Shown here piece by piece: positions 1-7,107 of a stretch of 46,925 nucleotides of DNA. Location of the stretch: NCBI RefSeq assembly GCF_000812965.1, contig NZ_JSYN01000036.1, positions 1 to 46,925 on the forward strand, written 5' to 3'. The stretch is from Pedobacter kyungheensis. GTDB taxonomy: Bacteria > Bacteroidota > Bacteroidia > Sphingobacteriales > Sphingobacteriaceae. Numbering within the stretch: the first letter of the stretch is position 1; each line of letters starts with the position of its first letter. The position numbers and the translations under genes are program-made. The notes under the pieces are model-generated. The model was not told the DNA's origin, ran no database searches, and worked only from the letters and a program-made list of their open reading frames with translations.

Positions 1-32
1 AAGTGAGGCTGGTGAAGTAGGAATTGGTTAAG

Positions 33-56
33 GTGGTCTGTGCGGACACAGACCAC
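33..56. repeat. Hairpin repeat with CGGA loop (family A)
   Basis: A perfect inverted repeat: arms GTGGTCTGTG and CACAGACCAC around the loop CGGA. Two related hairpins with a different but equally self-complementary stem occur at 26652-26675 and 26818-26841. The shared loop and the paired base changes in the stem mark it as a member of a dispersed hairpin family rather than a chance palindrome. Confidence 0.75.
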
Positions 57-145
57 TAGATTATCGTCATCCTGAACTCCCGCCTGGCCAGTCGGACAGG
101 TGTTTCAGGACCTCACTGTTAATGGTTTTACTCGAGATTGAAGAG

Positions 146-166
146 ATGCTGAAACAAGTTCAGCAT
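146..166. repeat. Palindromic repeat (family B), copy 1
   Basis: Arms ATGCTGAA and TTCAGCAT flank ACAAG. The element is followed by GACG. A near-identical copy lies at 46760-46778 and a derivative at 212-247, so this is an interspersed repetitive palindrome. Confidence 0.7.
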
Positions 167-211
167 GACGCGATGGGGTAATTTGCTAGATGTTTACCCA
201 AGCATTAAGAG

Positions 212-247
212 ATGCTGAAACAAATCCGATAGCTATCGGATCAGCAT
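212..247. repeat. Palindromic repeat (family B), copy 2 with nested palindrome
   Basis: Outer arms ATGCTGA (212-218) and TCAGCAT (241-247) match family B. Inside lies a perfect 18-base palindrome at 224-241 (ATCCGATAG/CTATCGGAT) whose last base overlaps the right outer arm. Both outer ends keep the GATGCTGA and CAGCATGACG context of copy 1, so the inner palindrome looks like a lengthened loop. Confidence 0.65.
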
Positions 248-268
248 GACGCGCTGTGAATGATTTTC

Positions 269-302
269 AAATCCGTAACGTTTTTTGGAGCGCTACGGAT
301 TT
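269..302 (-). terminator. Stem-loop after the GH43 gene (putative terminator)
   Basis: AAATCCGTA (269-277) pairs with TACGGATTT (294-302). The pairing continues inward past one mismatch by two more pairs. It begins four bases past the stop codon of the minus-strand GH43 gene. There is no long U-tract after it on the minus strand, only TTTGAAAA, so it is a weak terminator or an mRNA 3' end stabiliser. The location at the end of the four-gene operon supports the call. Confidence 0.5.
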
Positions 303-305
303 AAA

Positions 306-1241
306 TTATTGTTTTAATAAGGCCTTCAGTTCTTTTGCTTTGATGGGTAAAATGGTGCCGTGTCTTAAGCCTTTGGGTAAACTAATTTTATCTGAAACAT
401 CTGTCCAGTTTTTTAAATCGGCGGATACAATAGCGCCATACTGATGATCACGGTATTTATCGAAATATACCATCCAATCGTTGCCGGTTTTTAAGGTTGT
501 GGGACCTTCAGCCCAGTAATTACCGGTAATAGGGGCGCTAGCTGTGCTATAAGGCCCCTCCAATTGATCAGCATAAGCAATTTTGATGTTTTTTTGGGCA
601 GGCTGGCGGGTTTCATCTTTTAAGAACATGATAAAGCGTTTGCCATCTTTCACAATAGTGGCATCAATTACATTAAAACCAGGATCATAAAGCAGTTTGG
701 TTTCCGAAAAGGTTTTGAAATCTTTGGTGGTTGCGTAATACATCCGGTGGTTGTAGCCACTTTCTTCGCTCGAAGCTGTTTCGTTAAATTTACCGGTAAT
801 CGTTGTTGCCCAATAAATCATATAGGTTTTGGTCTGCTCATCGTAAGTGATTTCTGGTGCCCAGGTGTTGCGTGCACCCGCTTCTTTGGCCATAACAGGT
901 ATAAATTGCTGCGGGCTCCAGTTAATCAGGTCTTTCGAACTGGCATAGCCAATCCCCTTATCTTTCCAGCTCACAGTCCAAACCATATGGAACAAACCGT
1001 CGGCGCCCCGGATGATGCAGGGATCGCGCATTAGTTTATCGTTGCTCACGGTAGGCGTGAGAAAAGATTGATCGTTTTTTAAAGCTTTCCAGCTGTAAGC
1101 ATCGGTACTGTAGGCCAGATGCAGTCCGTCTTCGCCATTGCCTTTAAAATAAGCAAAAAGGTAAATATCTTTTTTAGCCTGCGCCTGTACATTTGAAACT
1201 GCAATAATCAGCAATAAGACAATGTAGAATAGTTTTTTCAT
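306..1241 (-). CDS. GH43-family glycoside hydrolase (arabinosidase/xylosidase-type), secreted
   Basis: A 311-residue protein with a signal peptide ending near Q-A-Q-A, followed by a single five-bladed propeller domain of the GH43 type. The three expected acidic residues are visible: Asp in MRDPCII (about residue 73), Asp in NVIDATI (about 193) and Glu in WAEGPTT (about 245), matching the family's base, pKa modulator and acid. WAPEITYDE is another family hallmark. An in-frame ATG exists upstream at 1265, but it lies inside the GH97 gene and would put eight extra residues before the signal peptide, so I chose 1241. It is last in the minus-strand unit, 4 bp behind GH97. Together with two GH51 enzymes it probably removes alpha-L-arabinofuranose from arabinan or RG-I side chains. 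The exact subfamily and substrate are not resolved, and a galactosidase or xylosidase role is possible. Confidence 0.85.
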   Translation of the reverse strand: MKKLFYIVLLLIIAVSNVQAQAKKDIYLFAYFKGNGEDGLHLAYSTDAYSWKALKNDQSFLTPTVSNDKLMRDPCIIRGADGLFHMVWTVSWKDKGIGYASSKDLINWSPQQFIPVMAKEAGARNTWAPEITYDEQTKTYMIYWATTITGKFNETASSEESGYNHRMYYATTKDFKTFSETKLLYDPGFNVIDATIVKDGKRFIMFLKDETRQPAQKNIKIAYADQLEGPYSTASAPITGNYWAEGPTTLKTGNDWMVYFDKYRDHQYGAIVSADLKNWTDVSDKISLPKGLRHGTILPIKAKELKALLKQ

Positions 1242-1245
1242 GATT

Positions 1246-3180
1246 TTATTTTTGCTCAACAACAATTACAAAACCGCCATAAGGTTTCATTTTGATTGGA
1301 GGAGGAGATTTAAGGTCGATGCTTCCGGTAATAAAATCAGTTCCATCTTCGGCATCAGTAATGATTTCTGCCGCTTTTGCATTGAACTTTGGGAAATCGA
1401 TGTAGATGATTTTATCTGAATTTTCTCCATTTATACCTGCGATATACCATTTCGATCCTGCTTTACGGGCCATTACCACAAATTTGCCCGGGTAACCATC
1501 AACTAATCTGGTATCTTGCCAGCTTGCCGGGAAAGTTTGCAGAAACGATTTTACATAAGCGGGTACAGTGGCCATCCCTTCCGGCGATTCGGCCAGGTGC
1601 TGCACGCCCGATTGAAAAATTACGGGTAAAGCCAGTTCGAAGGCATTACTTGTTTTGCGGTTAATATTTGGGATTTTAGACAAGTTCATGGGCGTAAAAT
1701 CCATCGGATCGAAGACATTTCGTGTAAAAGGAATGGTCGTGGCATGCAAAGGCTCCTCGTTAGCATTGACCTGCTCAAAAGTGATAAACTCCATACCTTT
1801 GATCGATTCCATGGTCATCAGGTTCGGGTAGGTTCTTTGCCAGCCCCTTGGCAGAGTTGCCCCATGGCAGTTTACGCTAAGGTTATATTTGGCTGCATCT
1901 TCAAATATTTCGAGGTAATAGCGGATCATCGACTGACCATCGCCACCAAAAAAATCTATTTTAACACCTTTAATGCCCATTTCCTGTAAACGGGCAAACT
2001 CTTTCAGCCTTTCCTCTCGATCGTTGAGTTTATTTTTGGGCGTATATTTTACGGTATTCCATGCGCCGGCCGAGTTGTACCAAAGCAATAAACCTACATT
2101 TTTTTGTTTGGCGTAATCGGCCAGTTCTTTCATTTTTTCGTAACCGATATTGCGGTCCCAGTTTACATCAATCAGGCAGTATTCCCAATGCATATCGGCA
2201 GCAAAATCGATATACTTCTTTTGGATATCGTAGGTGATAGAATTGTCTTTTAATACAATCCAACTCCAGGAAGCTTTGCCCATCTGGAAATTGGCCGGGT
2301 TAATATTGCTTTTTGCCGGATAGGCCAGGTCGGTACCCAGCGTAGATTCGGTAACTGTTTTTAAGCTGCCGATGGCAATAATGCGCCATGGGGTGTACCA
2401 GGGTAGGGTAGATTCGGGATTTACATTTTGCCCGGTATAGGCTTCCCTTTTATCGGGTAAGCCAATCTGATAGTTTCCACCAGCCGAATTTTGCTGTAAA
2501 CGCGTGGCGCAATAGTTGCTGTCCAAACCCGTTTCTGAAACCAGTAACCAGGTATTTTTATAGTTGAAAAGCGCCGGGTAAACCCAGCCTGCCGCTGTTG
2601 GTGCAGCAGTTCCCACAGCGATATCTTTGTGGTAATATTCTTCGTAAGAAGGATTTGTAGCTTCCCAGCCTGTTTTAGCTACCGACATGGGTTGCATCCA
2701 GGCTTTAGCATTTGCGAAAAAGTGAAAGCTGGTTTTCTCTTCAGTAAGTTGTTTGGTGTTGGTATCGCGATCAGGAAAATAATAGCGGAAAGCAACGCCA
2801 TCATTCGATACCTGAAAAATAACATCTATTTTTTTGGAAGCTGCGTTTTGCAGGTGGAAAACCCTTTTTTTGGCCAGATATTCATGGTTTAACCGCTTGC
2901 TGTTTTGTAAAACATAGCTGTCTTTAACCTGTTCGTTTTTAGATACTGAAAGCAGGGAAAGGTTTTTGCTGAAATCCTGATCAGCCCTAACCAAACCTAA
3001 TGCAGACTGATCGAGTACCTTTTCTGCATTTCTGCTGATGGTATAAAACAAAGCTTTGTTTTTAAGGTAAACCGAAACCGAAAGGGACTTATCGGGACTG
3101 TTTACCTGATATTGGCTTTGTGCACTGGCCGTTTGTGTTACAGCAAGTAATAAAACAACAGCCTTTAAGATATTTTTCAT
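1246..3180 (-). CDS. GH97 glycoside hydrolase, retaining type (alpha-galactosidase or beta-L-arabinopyranosidase)
   Basis: A 644-residue exported protein (signal peptide ending about T-A-S-A) with the GH97 plan: an N-terminal beta-sandwich (about 25-280), a TIM barrel (about 300-560) and a C-terminal beta domain. The barrel carries GVKIDFFGGDG with Asp409. In family knowledge an Asp here is the nucleophile of retaining GH97 members, whereas inverting SusB-like alpha-glucosidases use Glu residues. A Glu in GMEF lies 55 residues later (464), the spacing I recall between nucleophile and acid/base in characterised retaining members. The retaining branch includes alpha-galactosidases and beta-L-arabinopyranosidases, both sensible on pectic or arabinogalactan side chains. 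It starts 5 bp after the GH51 gene, so the two are probably co-transcribed. Substrate choice between these two is not decidable here. Confidence 0.9.
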   Translation of the reverse strand: MKNILKAVVLLLAVTQTASAQSQYQVNSPDKSLSVSVYLKNKALFYTISRNAEKVLDQSALGLVRADQDFSKNLSLLSVSKNEQVKDSYVLQNSKRLNHEYLAKKRVFHLQNAASKKIDVIFQVSNDGVAFRYYFPDRDTNTKQLTEEKTSFHFFANAKAWMQPMSVAKTGWEATNPSYEEYYHKDIAVGTAAPTAAGWVYPALFNYKNTWLLVSETGLDSNYCATRLQQNSAGGNYQIGLPDKREAYTGQNVNPESTLPWYTPWRIIAIGSLKTVTESTLGTDLAYPAKSNINPANFQMGKASWSWIVLKDNSITYDIQKKYIDFAADMHWEYCLIDVNWDRNIGYEKMKELADYAKQKNVGLLLWYNSAGAWNTVKYTPKNKLNDREERLKEFARLQEMGIKGVKIDFFGGDGQSMIRYYLEIFEDAAKYNLSVNCHGATLPRGWQRTYPNLMTMESIKGMEFITFEQVNANEEPLHATTIPFTRNVFDPMDFTPMNLSKIPNINRKTSNAFELALPVIFQSGVQHLAESPEGMATVPAYVKSFLQTFPASWQDTRLVDGYPGKFVVMARKAGSKWYIAGINGENSDKIIYIDFPKFNAKAAEIITDAEDGTDFITGSIDLKSPPPIKMKPYGGFVIVVEQK

Positions 3181-3185
3181 GTTGA

Positions 3186-4730
3186 TTATTTTAATTCCAG
3201 AACGACAACAGATTGTGCCGGTAATTCTACTTTTAAGCTGTTTCCTGATTTTTTAGCACCGGTAAATTTGGCGTTGTGCACCTTATTGGCATCCTTAAAG
3301 GTGTTTACATCGGTTAGTTTGCCCGAAGTTAAAATCTGCCCGCTTACTGAACTCCATTTCAACCCATCCAGGGCAGTACTTAGTGCAATTTTTTTATTGG
3401 GATCTAAATTAACCAGCGAAATATGGATGGCACCGCTGGCATCTTGTGAAGCAGATACGTTGAGTGCTGGTATTTTTTGGTCGCCCACTGCATAATCAGG
3501 GCTGGTGAACGAAATGGGCAGGTATTTGGCATCCTGGTGTACTTTGTACAAATCGAAAACATGATAAGTAGGGGTGAGCACCATTTTATCCTTTTCGGTT
3601 AAGATTAAGGCCTGCAAAACGTTGACGGTTTGTGCCAGATTTGCCATTTTAACGCGATCGGAGTGGTTATTGAAAATGTTTAGGGTAGTTCCTGCAATAA
3701 GGGCATCGCGCAAGCTGTTTTGCTGATATAGAAAGCCGGGATTGGTGCCGGGCTCTACATCCGTCCAGATTCCCCATTCATCAACCACCAGAGCTACTTT
3801 CTTTTTAGGGTCGTATTTATCCATAATGGCCGAATGTTTGGTTACCAGCTCTTCCATTTTTAAACAGTTTTTCATGGTCGAAAAATACTGTGCTTCATCA
3901 AAATCGGTAGCCGATCCTTTTTTGCCCCAGTTGCCTGTTGGCAGGGTATAATAATGTAAGGTTAAGCCCCACATCTGGTTGCCGATATTTTTCATACAGG
4001 TTTCGGTCCAGTTGTAGTCGCTGGCATTGGCGCCGCTGGCAATCTTTTTTAATGGTGCTCCCGGATAGTTGCGCGCATAAGTAGCATATCTGCGATATAA
4101 ATCGGAGTAGTAAGCAGGAGTCATATTGCCACCGCAACCCCAGCTTTCGTTACCTACACCCCAAAATGCCACTTTCCAGGGTTTTTCTCTACCGTTCTGG
4201 CTGCGGATAGCGGTCATGGGGCTTACGCCGTCAAAGTTTAAATATTCAACCCATTTGGCCATTTCTTCAACAGTGCCACTGCCCACATTGCCGGCAATGT
4301 AAGGTTCGCAATCGAGCATCTGGCAAAGGTCTAAAAATTCATGGGTACCAAAGCTATTGTCTTCAGTTACCCCGCCCCAGTTGGTATTGACCATTTTTGG
4401 CCGCTGGTTTCTTGGGCCTATACCATCACGCCAGTGGTATTCATCAGCAAAGCAGCCGCCTGGCCAGCGCAGGTTGGGTACTTTTATCTTTTTTAAAGCA
4501 TCAACAATGTCCAGTCTGATGCGGCCTTTATTCGGTATAGTTGAGTTTTCATCTACCCAGAAACCATCGTAAATGCACCGCCCCAGGTGCTCGGAAAAGT
4601 GCCCGTAAATGTGTTTACTTACCAGCTGATCGCCACCGGGTTTGATGGTAAGCTGTGTTTCGGTTTGTGCCTGTGCCAGCATGGAGGTGCCTAAAAAGGC
4701 TAAACCGGCAAATAATTTCTTGATTGTCAT
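3186..4730 (-). CDS. GH51 alpha-L-arabinofuranosidase
   Basis: A 514-residue enzyme with a signal peptide (cleavage near L-A-Q-A-Q). The length fits the compact GH51 class, a TIM barrel followed by a C-terminal beta-sandwich. The acid/base Glu is in WGVGNESWGCGG (E195) and the nucleophile Glu in ALVVDEWGIW (E318). LRWPGGCFADEYHW near residue 90 is another strongly conserved GH51 segment. GH51 enzymes release terminal alpha-L-arabinofuranose from arabinan and arabinoxylan. The gene is 12 bp downstream of a second, longer GH51 gene and 5 bp upstream of GH97, forming a tight side-chain unit. Many GH51 enzymes are cytoplasmic, but this one is exported, most likely to the periplasm since no lipobox is seen. 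Confidence 0.95.
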   Translation of the reverse strand: MTIKKLFAGLAFLGTSMLAQAQTETQLTIKPGGDQLVSKHIYGHFSEHLGRCIYDGFWVDENSTIPNKGRIRLDIVDALKKIKVPNLRWPGGCFADEYHWRDGIGPRNQRPKMVNTNWGGVTEDNSFGTHEFLDLCQMLDCEPYIAGNVGSGTVEEMAKWVEYLNFDGVSPMTAIRSQNGREKPWKVAFWGVGNESWGCGGNMTPAYYSDLYRRYATYARNYPGAPLKKIASGANASDYNWTETCMKNIGNQMWGLTLHYYTLPTGNWGKKGSATDFDEAQYFSTMKNCLKMEELVTKHSAIMDKYDPKKKVALVVDEWGIWTDVEPGTNPGFLYQQNSLRDALIAGTTLNIFNNHSDRVKMANLAQTVNVLQALILTEKDKMVLTPTYHVFDLYKVHQDAKYLPISFTSPDYAVGDQKIPALNVSASQDASGAIHISLVNLDPNKKIALSTALDGLKWSSVSGQILTSGKLTDVNTFKDANKVHNAKFTGAKKSGNSLKVELPAQSVVVLELK

Positions 4731-4742
4731 TTGTAGCGTTTT

Positions 4743-6743
4743 TTAATTAAATGGAAGCTTAATCACGTTAAATGAATAAGGCTTTAGAGTTAGGTTCAGT
4801 TTTTTGCCTTTTAAGCTTATTACTTTGCTTTGCGGGCTTACAGCCAATGGATTATCAAAAGAATTGATCTGGTTTAAGTTGGCATTGGCCAGTTCTTCGC
4901 TGGTGCCTTTGCTTTTCAATTTTAGTTTTCCATCCAGGTTAAAATCAATGTTTTGAGGCTGATCAGAATTATTGGCAATTTTAATAATCAATTCTTTTTT
5001 GCCTTTGTCGGTTACTGCAGAAGCGTAAAGTCCATCCTGACCGGTTATATTTTTATCGCCAAGGGTTATCGCTATCACATCGGTACCTTTATTGGTTGAG
5101 AAAAGTTTCTGTACATAATAATCTGGCGTTCCATACGATTTCAGGTTATCTACCCAAATCATATCAGGCGCCCACTGCCAGGCATCTATATGTGCAAAAA
5201 GCGGTGCGTAAGAGGCCATTTGTACTACATCGGCATTGCGCTCCAAACCTGTCATGAGCGAAGCCGAAGCCAGTGCGCTTTGCCAGTTGTTTTTATTGCT
5301 TCCGGTGATATTGCCTGCAGCATGCACGGCATATTCACCCACAAAAACCTTCGAGCCATTACGCGGATAGTTATCATATCGGCCAGCATTTTTTAAGAAC
5401 CAATCGGCCGGACGATAGTAATGTTCATCTATAAAATCGGCATTATTGCTCCTTAATGTTGTATTTAGCAGGTTAAAACGGTCGCCTTCCGGGTCAGTAC
5501 CTGAGCTGTTGATGAGTTTAAAATCCGGATATTTGTCTTTAATGGCTTTGGTAAAAATGGCTACTCTTTCCAAATATTGTGGTCCCCAGTTTTCGTTTCC
5601 TACCCCCATCATTTTAAGGTTGAAAGGTTTCGGGTGACCCAAATCGGCCCTCATTTTGCCCCATTTGGTCGTAACATCGCCATTGGCAAATTCAATCAGG
5701 TCTAAGGCATCCTGTACATAAGGATCTAGTTCATCGAGCGCAGCTACTTCAGCAGAATTAAACTGACAAGCCATCCCGCAGTTGAGTATGGGTAAAGCTT
5801 CCGATCCGATATCTTCGGCCAGCTGGAAATATTCGAAAAAGCCCAAACCGAAACTCTGGTAATAATCTGGTGCCGCGCGGTGGGCAAATTCAGTATTCCA
5901 GCGGTTCATAATCAGTTGCCTGTTTTCGATAGGGCCAATGGTTTTTTTCCATTGGTAACGGTTGGCTAAGTCTGTACCTTCAACAATGCAACCACCCGGG
6001 AAACGGATAAAACCAGGTTTCATGTCGGCCAGCCACTGTACCATATCGGCCCTCAATCCCTGTGGACGGTTTTTCCAGGTATCGCCCGGAAATAATGAAA
6101 TCATATCCAGGTCTATATTTCCCTGCCCCTGAAAAAGCAGCGAGAATTTGGCTTTCGGATCTGTTTCGGTGGCGACAAAGCTGGCCGATTGTTTGTTCCA
6201 GCTATCGCCGGTTTGTTCTGGATTTAAGCTGCCCTGGCCAATAATTTTATTGTTGGCATCTTTTAATAATAATACCAGTTTGACGCCCTTAGCAGCCTGG
6301 CGATACATCACTGAGAAATCGTAACGCAAGCCTTTTTTAACGCCAATGCCTTTAAATCCCTCGTTAACCAATTCAAAATCATCGGTTTCTTTTTTTACCT
6401 GTAAATATCGTGGATTGGCCGTATTAACCTCTTTGCGGTTTACAACCAGTATTTCGCCTTCTCTCGGTTTTTTCCGCTGAATACTCCAGCCCATTAACGG
6501 TTTGGCAAACTCGAATGAACGGTTTTTAATCAGTTCGGCGTAAATACCACCATCTGCACCAAAATTAATGTCTTCGAAAAATACACCCCACATATTGGGT
6601 TGCACCTTAGCAATAGATTGGTCGGTGCTTACTTTAATGATTTTGGGCGTTTGGGCAAATGCATTATTGGCTAAGCCAAAGCTGGTTATGCCATACATTA
6701 CGCATGCACATACTGCACCCTTTAGCGGAGAATTTAATTTCAT
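4743..6743 (-). CDS. GH51 alpha-L-arabinofuranosidase with inserted carbohydrate-binding-like domain
   Basis: A 666-residue exported protein, first gene of the minus-strand unit. The long signal sequence ends near N-A-F-A-Q. Residues about 75-220 look like a CBM4/9-type jelly roll placed before the barrel, as in the larger GH51 subclass. The catalytic barrel follows: FIRFPGGCIVEG (about 245), acid/base Glu in MMGVGNENWGP (E384) and nucleophile Glu in KVFVGEYAVH (E470), then a C-terminal beta-sandwich. Two GH51 genes side by side with different architectures probably split the work between arabinan branches (alpha-1,2/1,3) and backbone or polymer versus oligosaccharide. This is inferred, not shown. 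The start codon is followed by a well-formed N-region and there is no better upstream ATG. Confidence 0.93.
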   Translation of the reverse strand: MKLNSPLKGAVCACVMYGITSFGLANNAFAQTPKIIKVSTDQSIAKVQPNMWGVFFEDINFGADGGIYAELIKNRSFEFAKPLMGWSIQRKKPREGEILVVNRKEVNTANPRYLQVKKETDDFELVNEGFKGIGVKKGLRYDFSVMYRQAAKGVKLVLLLKDANNKIIGQGSLNPEQTGDSWNKQSASFVATETDPKAKFSLLFQGQGNIDLDMISLFPGDTWKNRPQGLRADMVQWLADMKPGFIRFPGGCIVEGTDLANRYQWKKTIGPIENRQLIMNRWNTEFAHRAAPDYYQSFGLGFFEYFQLAEDIGSEALPILNCGMACQFNSAEVAALDELDPYVQDALDLIEFANGDVTTKWGKMRADLGHPKPFNLKMMGVGNENWGPQYLERVAIFTKAIKDKYPDFKLINSSGTDPEGDRFNLLNTTLRSNNADFIDEHYYRPADWFLKNAGRYDNYPRNGSKVFVGEYAVHAAGNITGSNKNNWQSALASASLMTGLERNADVVQMASYAPLFAHIDAWQWAPDMIWVDNLKSYGTPDYYVQKLFSTNKGTDVIAITLGDKNITGQDGLYASAVTDKGKKELIIKIANNSDQPQNIDFNLDGKLKLKSKGTSEELANANLNQINSFDNPLAVSPQSKVISLKGKKLNLTLKPYSFNVIKLPFN

Positions 6744-7004
6744 ACGGTTTAATATTTGGAAGATTCTGATCGTAAAAGTATAATATTTAAAATAATAAAC
6801 GTTAATTTAACATTTATTTTTTTCTTTCTTTTGATTTTGTTGATAAATTCTAGAATATTAGCATTTACCACAAATAGGTGATGAGCAAGAATTGGCTCAA
6901 TAGTAGTAAAAGGCTTTAGTAAAGTAACTTTTTACTTGATGTTCTGAATTTATCTTAATGAAACCTTTAAAATCTTTCTTATAACATATTGTCATCATTA
7001 AAAA

Positions 7005-7024
7005 GCAGGATACTACAGGATGGG
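7005..7024 (+). promoter_or_regulatory. Shared operator-like motif, copy 1 (upstream of GH95)
   Basis: GCAGGATACTACAGGATGGG. It contains two CAGGAT hexamers whose starts are 10 bp apart. Close copies lie at 17522-17541 and 30526-30545. In all three the motif start is exactly 38 bp upstream of a candidate -7 box, so its right end overlaps the position where a TTTG -33 box would stand. This suggests a class II activator site. Confidence 0.65.
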
Positions 7025-7042
7025 CGTTAAAAATATACTATT

Positions 7043-7050
7043 TACATTCG
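7043..7050 (+). promoter_or_regulatory. Candidate -7 promoter box for the GH95 unit
   Basis: TACATTCG, one mismatch to the Bacteroidetes TAnnTTTG consensus, about 58 bp before the GH95 start codon. The region 19-22 bp upstream has no TTTG, which fits an activator-dependent promoter. Confidence 0.45.
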
Positions 7051-7107
7051 GCTTGGATGAATTAACTGTTGCTACTACGTTTCTGTTAAAATCCGCTAAC
7101 CAATTAC

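Larger units (their letters stand above)
1..305. other. Intergenic region rich in palindromic repeats
   Basis: No convincing gene is present in this stretch. It holds several inverted repeats (listed separately) and a stem-loop at its right edge that follows the stop of the GH43 gene on the minus strand. A frame on the plus strand stays open from the window edge to a TAA at 29-31 and could be the last nine codons of an upstream gene, but that is far too short to judge. The text between repeats shows no promoter-like sequence that I trust. Confidence 0.6.
6744..7107. promoter_or_regulatory. Divergent regulatory region between the GH51 unit and the GH95 unit
   Basis: This 364 bp AT-rich region separates two divergent transcription units and has no gene. 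The plus-strand side carries the 20-base operator-like motif and -7 box listed separately. On the minus side, TACTTTTA (6780 down to 6773) resembles a Bacteroidetes -7 box, but no copy of the shared motif stands upstream of it, so the arabinosidase unit may be controlled differently. An odd-length palindrome GTTAATTTAAC lies at 6801-6811. Confidence 0.6.

Noticed and set aside
1242..1265. Earlier start of the GH43 gene
   Set aside because: It would overlap the GH97 gene and add polar residues before the signal peptide.
6900..7000. Riboswitch or structured RNA upstream of GH95
   Set aside because: The region is plain AT-rich sequence without conserved stems, and the predicted leader is only about 50 bases.
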